Counted from the first letter of the stretch, positions 34,119-45,832 are shown. The stretch: 64,000 bases of DNA from Rhinopomastus cyanomelas (GCA_013400115.1 VXBP01004154.1:108530-172529); one strand, 5' to 3'. Notes: generated from the letters alone by a model not told the origin. Made by a program: numbers and translations.

Positions 34119-34667
34119 ATCACAGAATCACAGAACATCAGGGATTGGAAGGGACCTCGAAAGATCATCCAGTCCAATCCCCCCCCCAAGTTGCACAGGA
34201 ACACATCCAGGTGGGTCTGAAACGTCTCCAGAGAAAGAGACTCTGCAACCCCCTGGGCAGCCCCTTCCAGTGCTCTGTCACCCACACTGGGAAGAAGTTT
34301 CTTCTCATACTTATATGGAACCTCCTCTGTTCCAGCTGTCACCCACTGCTCCTTGTTCTTTAACCAGATGACAAGAAGAGCCTGGCTCCATCCTCCTGAC
34401 ACCCACCCTTCACATAGTTATAGACATTAGTGAGGTCACCCCTCGGTCTCCTCTTCTAAAGAGACCCAGCTCCCTCAGCCTCTCCTCATAAGGGAGGTGC
34501 TCCACTTCCTTCATCATCCTCGTTGCTCTATGCTAGACTCCCTCCAGCAGCTCCACGTCCTTGAGTTGAGGAGCCCAGAACTGGATACACCACTCCAGAT
34601 GTGGTCTCACTAGGGCAGAGCAGAGGGGGAGAAGAACCTCTCTCAATCTGCTAACCATTCCCCAGAA
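34119..34667 (-). mobile_element. CR1 copy, about 550 bp, tail type AATGTTC
   Basis: Minus-strand young CR1 with a 9-C run replacing the CCCCCTGCCACAGCAGG module, then all ORF2 C-terminal modules up to the CTCTCAATCTGCTAACC region. Indels in the LFSLEKRRLRG and QFKKD regions break the frame, so it is older than the copy at 1262. Confidence 0.93.
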
Positions 34668-36452
34668 GATCATGACATGGAGGATGGCTGTAGAATAACA
34701 GTTACCATGGTTTTGATACAGAAAGGACCAAACTAAACAGGTCTGCATTACATAGGGTCTTCTGAAGAGCAAAGTGTGGCTTGAGTGTTCATGATCAGTT
34801 GCCCCAATTCAGGATTGCAGTCTACTTGCACATCATTTTCTGTTTCCAGAAAGACTCCAGCTTTGCTAGAAGCTTTCTAAGGCCCAGTGTCCAGAAAGAT
34901 GCAGCTTATTTAGCTACACAGGATTTAGTCCAAATAATAACATACAGCAATTACGTGGCACTAGATTCTTACCACCATCCCCACACTGAAGCATCTCCTC
35001 TGGCAACCTTCTTGGACCAGAATAGTGTGGCATCTCCTTTTGCAGATGGGCTGCTCCAAGAGGTCCAGAGAAACTGAGAGCGGAGTGGCTGATGCAAATC
35101 AGGGCCCAGGATAGTTAGAACCCTGCAATTACACAAAATCAGCAAAATGATTGAAGCAGAGAGTAATAAAGCCAGGCCTTAATAGTGCTTGGCTTCGCTG
35201 CTATTTGTCATATCCAGCTGGATTAATGCCTCAGTCAATAGCTACGGGCAAGTCAGGTGGTTTAAAATGTGTATCAGTCGTGAGATTAAAAGGGACTCTC
35301 TGCCTGATATGCAAAAAATATGCTGACACGCAGTAGATCCAGATTATAAATACCTGGGCTCCTGTTAGTCATTAGAAATGATGCATGTTGGCCAAGAGGA
35401 GACAGCCATCGGCATGAAGGATTGGTACCAGCAGGTGCTTGGAATCTGCCACAGGGGACTGCGTTTTCCCGTTGCCTTTGTTCGTGAGGAATTGAGGATT
35501 TTTTTTACCTTCCTTTTTAATACACTTGCCGACATCAAGCCTTTCAGCCCTCCCCATTCCATCTTGCCACGACTACCAAAGGCAGCAGAGCTACGGCGTC
35601 GTAAAACCGGTTTGCCACTCCGTGCACTCCAGCTCCTCCGAGCGCCGAGCATCTGCTCGCTGGTTAGGGAGCCCATTCAGCCAGGCACAGATTACATTTT
35701 AATTTCTGGCTCTTGAAGAAAGCGTGCGCCTGAGACAGCAAAGATAAACAAAGCATATGCTTTTCTATTAGAGACAACTCCAGACGGTGTCCATCGCGGC
35801 GTGCTGCCGCACCGCACGTCTTTTTTCTGTCTGAAGAATGTGCGCCGCAAAGCACGCGCACGATTAGCCCTCTGAAGCGTGTGGTCTCGGCAGATTTGCA
35901 CCGAGGCAGAAAGATTTGCAGAGAGATTTTAGTGCCCCAAACGCATCTTGAGGCACCGTGACACCGAGCGGAACGCGCTCTCCTGGCATAAGGGTTTGGG
36001 TATGGAAAGCTCCGTGTGCATCACAACCGCTCCCGCACAACGGACTGGAAAGTTGTCTCTGCTGACCAGCAGAGTAGGGGCTTTGGGAGAACCCAGCCGG
36101 CACAGCTGAGAGCACTCCTGGATTCCATTTTCAGTACAGAAACGATCTGTGCCACTCTCTGGGATGGAAACAGAACCCAACAAAGCAGGGGTTTGCATAG
36201 GAAAGAAACAACCTCAGTGGCCAAAGCAGACGTGGCGAGACACACAGACATCATGCAGCTTCTCGCCATAAAAACAAGTGAAATCAATGGCTTTGAACAC
36301 CCTACAGCTCCTCAAGAAGCGGAAGATTTTCACATCACAGATGCCATTGAGTCACTGAATGCACTACTGCAAGCCAAAACACATTTACAAGTGATGGCAA
36401 ACTGCAAATGGCTGTGGAAAAAGGCAAGAGGAGAAGTCTGAAGAGCATGTCT
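34668..36452. other. Unique sequence with CpG-bearing block at 35560-36120
   Basis: This block has the densest CpGs of the window (ACGGCGTCGTAAAACCGG, CGCGGCGTGCTGCCGC, GCACGCGCACG). It has long frames on both strands (35378-35716 plus, 112; 35365-35676 minus, 103; 36016-36441 plus, 141 codons). None of the three has a recognised domain. It may be a small CpG island, an unrecognised exon or conserved non-coding DNA. Confidence 0.4.
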
Positions 36453-36533
36453 TCATAGAATCATAGAGTGGTTTGCACAGAAGGCACCTTTCCAGCTCCC
36501 CCAGTTCAACCCTCTGCCTTGAGCTGGGACATA
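36453..36533 (-). mobile_element. Old CR1, tail part of a split copy
   Basis: Old-family 3' end (TCATAGAGTGGTTTGCAC, CCAGTTCAACCCTCTGCC) on the minus strand, cut after GAGCTGGGACATA. It resumes at 36989. Confidence 0.8.
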
Positions 36534-36556
36534 ATTAATTTATAATTTTGTAATTT

Positions 36557-36988
36557 TCATTAGGGATTGGAAGGGACCTCGAGAGATCATCTAGTCGAAT
36601 CCCCCTGACACAGCAGCATCACCCAGACCATGTCACACAGGAACAGGTCCAGGCGGGTTTTAAACACCTCAGGAGAAGGAGACTCCACAACCCCCTGGGC
36701 AGCCCCTTCCAGTGCTCTGTCACCCTCACGGTGAAGAAGGTCCTTCTCATATTTGCATGGAACCTCCTCTGTTCCAGCTCACACCCATTGCCCCTCGTCC
36801 TATCACTAGATGACACTGAGCAGAGCCTGGCTCCATCCTCCTGACACCCACCCTTCACATATTTATAGACAATAATGAGGTCACCCCTCAGTCTCCTCTT
36901 CTCCAAGCTAAAGAGACCCAGCTCCCTCAGCCTCCTCATAAGGCAGGTGTTCCACTTCCTTCATCATCCTTGTTGCTCTGTGCTGAAC
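36557..36988 (-). mobile_element. Young CR1 nested in an old CR1
   Basis: Minus-strand young CR1 lacking the usual tail repeat; it starts at CATTAGGGATTGG after an AT-rich linker (36534-36556). Frame 36619-36939 (106 codons) reads LGLFSLEKRRLRGDLIIVYKYV, SSSDRTRGNGCELEQRRFH and TEHWKGLPRG before a shift. Truncated at GCTCTGTGCTGAACTCC. Confidence 0.92.
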
Positions 36989-37094
36989 TCCAACCACAGC
37001 AGGATGCTCAGAGCCCTGAGGTCCAACCTGACCTGGGAAGGTTTCAGGAATGGGGCTTCTCCCATCTCTCTGGGAAACCTTTGCCAGTGTTCCC
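36989..37094 (-). mobile_element. Old CR1, inner part of the split copy
   Basis: Continues the old copy: CTCAGAGCCCTGAGGTCC, GGTTTCAGGAATGGGGC, CTCTGGGAAACCTTTGCC match the expected order. Confidence 0.78.
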
Positions 37095-38205
37095 AGGGGA
37101 GGGCAGAGCTAGCTCAGTTCCAAACAAAAATGTTTCTAGAGTCATTAAGGGAAAAAAGAGGACAGGGCTGGGGAAGCAACTAAGATGGGGACACAGCTAA
37201 ACAAAACAAAATTGGGTTGCAGGTTAGAAATAAATAGAGACATCAACAAGACCATCTGTTGACCATTGATCATAATGGCTTCCAGTAGTGAGGGTACACC
37301 CGGGCACAATGACATGTCTTCCCAGGAATGACAGAATTCAGGACGAGGGCACAGCATATAAATAAGAGACAAGTGATAAAAAAGAAGAGGTAACAATAGG
37401 ATACTGAAAGGGAGGTAGCTGCAACAATTTAAAAAACACTGTCTCATGTTGCTTAAACAACCCGACGGTGAAAATCGAGCTCTTTCACCTTACCAACCTT
37501 AAAACCCAAACAGAGGCAGCCCTGCTCCTTTCTCCTCCAGCCCACTTGCATTCTACAGTGTGGCTTGTTCAGTTCCCTCTTCCTCTCTGAGGGCTGAGCC
37601 CCGATAGCCAAAGGGTAGGTTGAGGTGAGCCTGCTTCACAAGCTTCCGCCTCTGTTTGGAATTTAACAGCCCTCCTTAGGAGTACTTGTCCAGTTTGTGT
37701 AATGTATCCTGCCTCGCTCAGAAGTGAGCTCAGAGCAGGACACTGACCAGTCCCTCCACTTCATCCCACCACCTTCAATAGGGTTTGGGAGTTTCCAGAG
37801 AGATGATGATTTCTCCTAAGACTGCTACCGTTTTCCTGTGACTTGGGAAGACTAATGCCATCAGTCCAAATGTTCCCCCCAATTCCTTCTTCCCCCAGCT
37901 TTATGCATTTGCCCCTTCAGTCATTTGGGGTCAGCTGTCCTGGCCGTGTCCACTCCCAACTCATTGTGCACTAGCACACTGGTAGGGTGGGAGCAGGAAA
38001 TACCCTGGCTCTGCAAGCCCTGCTCTGCTGCAACGAAAACACCCCTGTGTTTCCAACACTATTTCCAGCACAAACTCAAAACACAGCCCAGTACGAGCTA
38101 CCATGAAGAGAATTATAGCGACTGGTCCAGTGAGACACTGTCAGATGTTTAACGTCCATATAGAGAGGCTGAGTTCCTCCTCATCAGAAGGTTCAAAGGA
38201 TAACG
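37095..38205. other. Unique sequence, nothing recognised
   Basis: No repeat recognised. A 100-codon minus frame at 37145-37447 is Leu and Ser rich without a motif. Confidence 0.4.
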
Positions 38206-38579
38206 GTCATCTAGTGATAGGACAAGGGGCAATGGGTGTCAGCTGGAATCAGAGAATCATTAGGGATTGGAAAGGACCTCAAAAGATTATCTAGTCAACA
38301 GCCACAGCAGGATCACCTGGAATAAGTCATACAGGAACACATCCAGGTGGGTTAGGAGGTTCCATATAAATATGAGAAGGAACCTCTTCCCAGTGAAGGT
38401 GGCAGAGCACTGGAACAGGCTGCCCAGGGGGGTTGTGGAGTCTCCTCCTCCTGAGATGTTTAAAACCCACCTGGGTGTGTTCCTGTGCGACGTGGTCTAG
38501 GTGATGCTGTCGTGGCAGGGGGATTGGACTGGATGATCTTTGGAGGTCCCTTCCAATCCCTGATGTCCTGTGATTCAGT
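38206..38579 (+). mobile_element. CR1 copy split by a nested CR1 end
   Basis: Sense young CR1 from CATCTAGTGATAGGAC to the tail GATGTCCTGTGATTC. It is interrupted at 38249-38353 by an antisense CR1 end and resumes at AGGAGGTTCCATATAAATATG. Four or five host bases (CAGAG) seem lost or displaced at the junction. Confidence 0.93.
38249..38353 (-). mobile_element. Nested CR1 3' end
   Basis: About 105 bp of CR1 end, tail type AATGATTC, from GAGAATCATTAGGG to CATCCAGGTGGGTT, with a deletion of CCAATCCCCCT-type bases. Confidence 0.9.
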
Positions 38580-39384
38580 GATGTACAGACGTCTGTTAGC
38601 AATTTCTCATGGTCAAAGAACACAAGAAAATGAAGCCTTGGGATTGCGCAACGCTTGAACACGAAGGTTTAAAGCTCAGCATCTCAAAGGATGAATACGA
38701 ATGAGGCTGTGTCTCACGCTGAGCAGTGGGGATTAATTTAACAAAAGACATTTAAATGATGCTAAATTCACTCCACAAACTCTGACGCCTAAACTTCTTG
38801 AAAGTCGGGATGAAGACCAACGAGCCTGATTTAGCTCCCTGAAAGACTACACGCAAATATATATTTTATACCTTCCCCTCTACAAACACGCCGACAACGG
38901 AGGCTGTCAGAGCAAATTAGTCAGAGCACAGCGATGTCACTGGAAATGCTGAAGGAAACGTACGCTGGGGCCATTTGATCCTTCCCTAAGCGAGTCGGAG
39001 AGATCAGCTGCTCATCAGGTTTTTAAGGCATTGGGCTCCGTGTGCTAAATGTTAATGATCACACTTTAAGGGTTTAATGACTGACTGTATTTTTAATGTA
39101 AGAAACCGCCGTTCTAATGGGAGTGTACGCTCCCTTTTACCAGGCTGCCAGGTCCCCAGTTAAAGTTATAAAAAAAGATTCAGTGCTCCTGAGGGGGAGC
39201 CACGGGGTTGTAAAGGTATCAGTGTTAATTGTCTGAATCATTGGGACCTTTTTTTTCCCTGAGCTGAAGTTATTAAATTGGGATGGGCTGTGCGGTGAAC
39301 TTCAGACGCACGGTTTTGTCTGAAACCACGAGCTGATCTTAGCCCAACAGAACGAATTTGAAGATGACTCTGATCAGGGACTAT
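38580..39384. other. Unique CpG-bearing block, possible conserved element
   Basis: About 800 bp between CR1 copies keeps many CpGs (GCGCAACGC, AACACGCCGACAACGG, AAGCGAGTCGGAG) among AT-rich sites (GGGATTAATTTAAC, TGTTAATGATCACAC). A near-palindrome GGGAGTGTACGCTCCC lies at 39119-39134. No frame of note, so regulatory or structural sequence is more likely than an exon. Conservation is not testable here. Confidence 0.4.
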
Positions 39385-39657
39385 TCTCAAAGTCATCTAG
39401 TGAGAGGACAAGCGGCAGTGGGTATCAGCTGGAACAGAGGAGGTTCCAGAAAAATGTCAGAAGAAACTTCTTCACAGTGGGGGTGACAGAGCACTGGAAT
39501 GGGCTGCCATGGGGAGTTGTGGAGTCTCCTTCTATGGAGACGTTTAAAACCCACCTGGATGTGTTCCTGTGCGACTTGGTCTTGGTGACCCTTCCGCAGC
39601 AGGGGTCTGGACTAGATGATTTTTCAAGGTCCCTTCCAATCCCCGATGATTCTATGC
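39385..39657 (+). mobile_element. CR1 copy, tail type AATGATTC
   Basis: First of two head-to-tail sense copies; from TCAAAGTCATCTAGTGAG to CGATGATTCTATGC. Frames within give VTEHWNGLPWGVVESPS and DVFLCDLVLV. Confidence 0.94.
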
Positions 39658-39659
39658 TT

Positions 39660-39901
39660 CAGTGGGAGTGAGCTGGAACACAGGAGGTTCCATATAAAGA
39701 TGAGAAGGAACTTCTTCCCAGTGAGGGTGACAGAGCACTGGAAAGGGCTGCCGGGGGAGTTGTGGAGTCTCCTTCTCTGGAGATATTTAAAACCTACCTG
39801 GATGTGTTCCTGTGCGACTTGGTCTAGGTGATCCTGCCATAGCAGGGGGATTGGAGTGGATGGTCTTTGGAAGTCCCTTCCAATCCCTAATGTTCTGTGA
39901 T
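39660..39901 (+). mobile_element. CR1 copy, tail type AATGTTC
   Basis: Second sense copy, beginning with CAGTGGGAGTGAGCTGG only two or three bases after the first copy's tail. Different tail type, so it is a separate insertion at the end of the first. Confidence 0.94.
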
Positions 39902-40088
39902 AAAAGATTAATTTCTGGATTCTCTAAGAACTCTCTTCTGGAACACAAACCTTCTACCTGGCAAGAATCCTCTGAGTGGTACATTAGGGTTTTCCAAACT
40001 TCTGGTTATTTTTCTCCTGTACTGTCAGTACATTTTGGGGGGTGGGGGGATCCAAGAGAATCAGAGAGAAATAGGAGAAAAGGAGAGA

Positions 40089-40147
40089 GAATCACAGAGT
40101 CATTAGGGATTGGAATGGACCTCAAAGGATCATCTAGTCCAGAGCAG
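40089..40147 (-). mobile_element. CR1 tail fragment
   Basis: About 55 bp of young CR1 end (AATCACAGAGTCATTAGGG) on the minus strand, next to an A and G rich stretch (40050-40088). Confidence 0.85.
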
Positions 40148-41139
40148 GGGCTAGAAATAAAAACCTAAAAAGCCAGCCACAACATTTCAGAAGCATCACA
40201 CACCTGCTCCCATTCCAAAAGAAGACAATGCTGAAGCCGAGTGGTTCTGACTTGGCACACGGACAGAGTGATGGGATTCTAGGACTGTTTTGCAAGTTCC
40301 ATGAGAGAAGATGCGTGTAAATGTGAGCGCATGCTTGAGATGCCTTCAGTGTAACAGGAAGGCATTGAACTGGAAAGGGATTTCTCCTCCTGGAAGGTCT
40401 GGGGAAAGAGCTGTCCTCACAGGCAAGCAAGAAAGAACTGAAGTTTACTTTTAATTATGCCAAAAGAAAACAGGGAGAAGCACAGCTGAATTCCTAAAGG
40501 AGCCGTGTGAGAAAGCACTGCCTAGGAGAAGAAAGCAAAGCTTCCCCGAAAACAAAACCGGCTCCTCCAGAGGATACGCGCGGTGTCTCGCACAGCTGTA
40601 GATAGGATTCATCTGTATTCTGGAAAGAGACGCCTGGAAATTGGGAGATTTGGGCTTCATTATTCAGAGTTGGCTAACGCATTAAGTGACTTTTGTTCTT
40701 AGCTAGTTGCTTCTTCAACAGCTCTCCAAGACTAGCAGGAAATATGATGCTGCTCTGAGGTACAATTAGGAGGCTTTCAGATAGAAAAAGGGATGGTAGT
40801 AACAAGCAAAAAGGATGCAGTCACCTATTATTCACGCACCCTCCCGCACCCCAAGGACATCGCAGCTGTGAAGTCAAGCTTGATGTCAGCAAACGCTGAG
40901 GTTGGGGTGGGCTCACAGCCGAGCTGGAAAGGTTAAACTCGGTTCACGTGTGGCAGCTCCGAACTGCTTCTGCCCCAGCACGAACAACACTCGAAACTCC
41001 TTGCTGAGACTGTCCTGAATAGCCACCTCTTACACCCAGGGGAACCCTGGACGCTCAGGAATCTGTAGGTTCATGGAATAGTTTCATAAGTGTCTGGTGC
41101 TGTGGTCTGTTGTGGGTCTTCCCACAGGTAATTAATGGC
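40148..41139. other. Unique sequence, nothing recognised
   Basis: Some CpGs at 40550-40600 and 40835-40990. Two overlapping minus frames of 69 and 98 codons lack a known motif. Confidence 0.4.
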
Positions 41140-41196
41140 CGAACAAGAGGGAGTGTCCTTAAGCTGCACTTTAGTCTGGACATTAGGAAAAATCCC
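41140..41196 (+). mobile_element. Small old CR1 remnant
   Basis: AACAAGAGGGAGTGTCC, TTAAGCTGCACTTTAG and CTGGACATTAGGAAAAAT match the old-family sense segment encoding RTRGKGFKLQ. No tail is left. Confidence 0.65.
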
Positions 41197-42353
41197 TGCT
41201 GCGGAGGCTAGAAAGTGGCCTTTTCACCAGACAGCGCAGAGGACACCCAGAACAGGGATACCCAGCTTTTTCACCTCCCTCCCACCTCTAGGCAGACTTC
41301 ATCTCTTTCATCTCTCATCCGTTCCATTTACCAGAACACGTGTGAAAGCTAAAAACGGCATCAATCAGGACGTCAGATCTCAGCTGCCCAACAGGATACC
41401 CCATACCTCATCGTGCTCAGCCATAAAGTCTTTGGGAGAGGGAGATAAAAGCAGGATGTTCCCTTGAAAATAATTAGTGCTGCTGGAAGACCTGAGGTGA
41501 TCTTCTTTCTTCCTGCAGAAAAATATAAGTGGAATGAAGGACACACAGATTTCGGAGTGAAAATCAAAATGCCTGTAATTCCTGATCCTGGACTGTTGTT
41601 GCTGCTGTGAGTAGAAAGGCAACACAGTCCTATTAAGTGGGGGTGTCAGCTCACCCAAGGGGTCCATCCAGGAGACAGAAGATGAGGACCAGCATCTTAA
41701 GGCATTACTACAGCAGGGCCAATAGCCCCGGACTGGTTGAAAACGTTCTTCCAGGAGCGACAGACCTCAGGATTAGGGTGCAGCATGCACAAGATTGGTC
41801 AGGACCTACTGTTGTGCCTCGGGGCCCTTACAGACCTCATTAGGGATTAATTGTCTGGATGTAAAACTAAGAGTAGTAAAGCCAGGAGAAGCATCCCCGT
41901 CTCTGCCTTACACAGACCGGCTTTAGCTGGGGGCAAATGTTTCTCTGCCTTTTTAGAGTAATTGCTATTTGCAGCATCAGGGAAGACAGTAAACGAGGGG
42001 GAAGAGGCTTTTGTTTGGCTTTCCCCTCCTCCTCCTGCTGATTTGCATCTTAACAGACTGTTGTTTCTAATGAGACTCGGAACTCCTGCAGGCAGCCCAT
42101 CAGGAGGTTCGCAGCCTGCTCAGCTCTCCCTAGAATAGACACAAACACGCAAACCCTGGCCGACACAAGTCTCCCGGTCCGGCTCTGGCCCCACAGCAGA
42201 CACGAGCCCAGAAAATAGTAGGAGGTGGCTCAGTAATTTGTCGTGTCGAGGGTTAGGGCTGGGCTGAGCACTAGGTGAGTGACAGATGTTCTCTGTTAAC
42301 ACCTCTTCCTTCACAAAAAGAGGAAGGGAATAATGGACAGAGACTTACGGATA
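41197..42353. other. Unique sequence with a POU-type octamer
   Basis: ATTTGCAT at 42041-42048 lies in the stretch CTGATTTGCATCTTAAC, which has the look of conserved non-coding DNA. No repeats recognised. Confidence 0.4.
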
Positions 42354-42748
42354 AGAATCACAGAACCATTAGGGATTGGAAGGGACCTCGAAAGATTATC
42401 TAGTCCAACCCCACTGAAACAGCAGCATCACCAAGACCAAGTCGCACAGGAACACATCCAGCCAGGTTTTAAACGTCTCCAGAGAAGGAGACTCCACAAG
42501 CCCCCTGGGCAGCCCCTTCCAGTGTTTTGTCACCCTCACTGGGAAGAAGTTCCTTCTCATATTTATATGGAACCTTCTCTGTTCCAACTGACACCCATAG
42601 CCCTTGTCCTGTCATTAGATGACAATGAGAAGAGCCTGGCTCCATCCTCCTGACACCCACCTTTCACATATTTATAGATGTTCATGAGGTCTCCCCTCAG
42701 TCTTCTCCAAGCTAAAGAGACCCAGCTCCTTCAGCCTCTCTTCATAAG
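42354..42748 (-). mobile_element. CR1 copy, about 395 bp
   Basis: Minus-strand young CR1 (tail CAGAACCATTAGGG) through the ORF2 C-terminal modules to CCTCTCTTCATAAG. The TCTTCTCCAAG part is shortened as in the copy at 4536. It reads CEL-type modules as MEQRRFHINMRRNFFPVRV on the minus strand. Confidence 0.94.
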
Positions 42749-43003
42749 TTCTGTTGTAGCTCAAACCAGGACATCTCAGAAACTATAAACTCATTGAAAT
42801 CACTAAACACCAATTTAAATTTTTACTCCTATTTATAGAATCGTTAGGGACTTATCCTCTTTGAGGAGAGAATGAGAGGGGCTTCTTCCCTCATTCATTT
42901 TGTTTTTTTAAAGATGGAATCAAAGAGATGTGAGACAACAGTTATGAAAAGTAAATCTGGGGTAGAGATGTTACCCTTCCTCTTCATCAGATGAAGCTGC
43001 CAT

Positions 43004-43071
43004 TCACAGAATCACAGAGCATTAGGGACTGGAAGACACCTCAAAAGGTCATCTAGTCCAATCCCCTGCCA
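43004..43071 (-). mobile_element. CR1 tail fragment
   Basis: About 70 bp, tail CAGAGCATTAGGG, ending in the CAATCCCCTGCCAC module. Confidence 0.88.
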
Positions 43072-45003
43072 CTAGCCAACTGTGTTAGACTACGTCCCCA
43101 GTCTGCGGAAGCTGCTCAGTCAGGCACAAGCAAGTTATAGGTGCAATTCAGGTCCTAGCAAGGCCATCTATTAAAAAGAAGTAATAAAAGATGAAACAGA
43201 TTCTGTGGGGTACAACTGTATTGTAGTCAGAGGGAAGGTAAAATATTGCTGTTAAAAATCATTTTTAAAGTTTTAAGTGGGCTTGCATATTTATGGGCAG
43301 CTATTCTTCAGGCCCCTGTCTCGTACTATGTTATTACTAGCATCGCCCACAAATCCTCAAGGCTACTGAGAACACATTCCTCAGGAGAACACTGCCAGCC
43401 ACCCCGTTCCTTTTCATAGGCACTGGACTAGTCAAAGGTCAGGCAGAAACAATTGTGTGACTTTCATTTATGCCCTTGAGATATCAGGGGTTTGTGAGGT
43501 CCACACTTTATTCATCTCTGAAAAACCCCACCCACCTTGCAGTCATCTCAGTCATGCTTTCTCATCCTGCTTTCTTGGGTGCAGGTGTCTCCACAGTTTC
43601 AGGATCTATGAGCACCCTGCTCCACGTGAACATCACCAGGTCTGAAGCATTGGAGGGAAGACATCACCAGGTCTGAAGCATCGGAGGGAAGACATCACCA
43701 GGTCTGAAGCATTTGAAGGAAGCCTTTAACTGCACTTAGACAAAACAAATACAGGAGCAACAGTGCTCTTCTGGAGGATGTAACACACTGGTCAGGCCAG
43801 GTTGGCCACCAGAGTTCTGATGCGTCAACTAAGGGGCACGTTTGTCTTTCTGACACTTGTTCTGAGGCTTTGAAACTGGAAATCTTACTGGAGCTTCCTT
43901 AATTTTGCAACAGGAGAGGGTACACTTACTATTAGGATGCTCTTCTGCTCAGACTTTTGTCAGGAACGAGTACCATGGTGTTCAAAGGTCCTGCTTTATA
44001 GAACTTACAGTAAAAGCCCAGGAGGAAGAAAAGTTGGGAAATAAACACAGAACAAGACCCTGGGAGGCTTGAAAACCCAGTGTTCATCTTTCCAACAAGT
44101 CGTCTTGAGCTGGCTGCGTGTGTGTGTACTAACAGCCAACTCACAGGACAACGAGATGGACATGAGGGACACGTGAGCAGGATTTCCTCTGCTGAAGCAA
44201 AGCTGCTTTTGCTTTGAAGGAGAGTAAGATCAATAGAGCAACCCCCTGCTTTGTTCTCCACTCGATTCTTAGAGCTCTCTCTCTTTCATTTTAAAGGTGT
44301 ATTTGGTATTTATATTCCTCGTGTTAGCAAGGTCTTCCTAGCAGGTTCTGTCTACCTACGTGTGGTACAACAGCCAGCACCGCAGGGGCACCCAAGTTCA
44401 CAACTGGGGTTTGTAGGAGCAGTGGCAATACACCTGAATAATTATTTCTAATTGATTTTTCTTTCAGCAGCGCCCCAGCAGCTCATGTAAACAACGACAA
44501 CATTTTCAGAGGCACTTATTGCCAAAACAGCACCAGAGAAGAAAACAACCGCACGGCACGACAGCGACAGCAAAAAAGAACGCCACAGAAGCTCGAAAAA
44601 GCCATTCAACCCGTTAAAGGCTGTGACTGAACTGTGGCCTCAGCAAATGTCCTCATCATCACGCTTCCGCTGCCAGGCACTCTCCTAGCTTAAAGAGCTA
44701 ATGTGCTCACCAGGTCTGAAAGAGCACAGGGAGGCAACTTTTGGGTTTCAACAGGTGGAAGGAAGGCTGGGCCAGCTCCCTGCAGGAGGTGCTAATGATC
44801 ACTGCAGCAAGGATCTCGGCACCCAGGGTACCTGGTTCATGTTTGGACTGACACCATAGCTGAATTCCTGAGCAAACCCAGCCTAGAACATCAGGAGTGA
44901 AAGCAAAAGCATGAACCACCTATAAACTCTACCTGCACTAATCAGGATAAAATTAACATTAGCTCCATCCCTTTTAATATAAGATTTTTAAACACTGCAT
45001 AAT
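43072..45003. other. Unique sequence with a 31-bp tandem repeat
   Basis: Apart from the 3 x 31-bp repeat at 43630, no repeat is recognised. The part at 44460-44640 is CpG bearing (GCACGGCACGACAGCGAC) and A rich. Confidence 0.45.
43630..43722. repeat. 3 x 31-bp tandem repeat
   Basis: Units at 43630-43660, 43661-43691 and 43692-43722 begin ACATCACCAGGTCTGAAGCA. The third has drifted (TTTGAAGGAAG in place of TTGGAGGGAAG). Units 1 and 2 differ at one position. Confidence 0.93.
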
Positions 45004-45159
45004 GAATCACAGAACATCAGGGATTGGAAGGGACCTTAAAAGATCATCTAGTCCAATCCCCCTGCCACAGCAGCATCACCTAGACCAAGTCACACAGGAA
45101 CATGTTCAGGGGTTTTTAAACGTCTCCAGAGAAGGAGACTCCACAACCCCCGTGGGCAG
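45004..45159 (-). mobile_element. CR1 3'-end fragment, tail type AATGTTC
   Basis: Minus-strand young CR1 to CACAACCCCCGTGGGCAG. The CATCCAGGTGGGTTTT module is shortened to TTCAGGGGTTTTT. Confidence 0.92.
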
Positions 45160-45832
45160 ACAGTGGTTCTGGTTCTGTTACAGACTGGTTTTCACAGGCT
45201 GGACTTCCTAAGATTCCGTGGTGCTAAGAAAAATATTATCCCAACTGTTCTGACTGGAAGCAGCATCTGCTGCAGTGATGAGCAGTCACTGGATCAGTTC
45301 ACCAGAAGTACATCTGATTGGATAATAAAGAGGTTAACAGCCAAGATTAGGATAAATGCCCAGTCACTTCCTCTAAGCTAACGCGCTCACACACGCAGAA
45401 CTTTGCTTATTTGAACTGGAATCGGCCGTGTTTATCCATTCAGGCAGAAACCAGGGCATCGATTAAAGTGAGAGAGGATCTAACGTGGTACCTCCATGCT
45501 ACAGACAGGCTGAAAGAACAGGCAAGAACAGCAGGTAAGGAACATCACGGATCAAGGAGATAACAGATGAAGCCTTCATGCAGAAAGAAGACCTAGTGGC
45601 TTGGCCAGCTGCAAGAAGCTGCCCAGCTGCTCTCTCACACAGCAGGACGTGGGGAGAAAATGAGAAGAAAAAGCTCATGGGTTGGTTGAGATGAGGACAA
45701 GGAGATCAAGATCACTTACCACCTACCACCTAATATTATCAACTCTGTTTGGGAACAATTAGCTTATTGCACATTAAAATAGATTTAGACATTAAAATCA
45801 ATTCAAACAACCCCAACGCTCTTCTCCCCAGG
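45160..45832. other. Unique sequence, nothing recognised
   Basis: No repeat family or exon detected. Confidence 0.4.

Noticed and set aside
36016..36441. 141-codon plus frame with no CR1 content
   Set aside because: It has no recognisable domain, signal or compositional sign of a protein, overlaps a frame on the other strand, and lies in a CpG-rich block where stops are rare. Kept only as part of a possible CpG-rich element.
43630..43722. CRISPR-like repeat array
   Set aside because: The 31-bp units are contiguous with no spacers, and the genome is eukaryotic.
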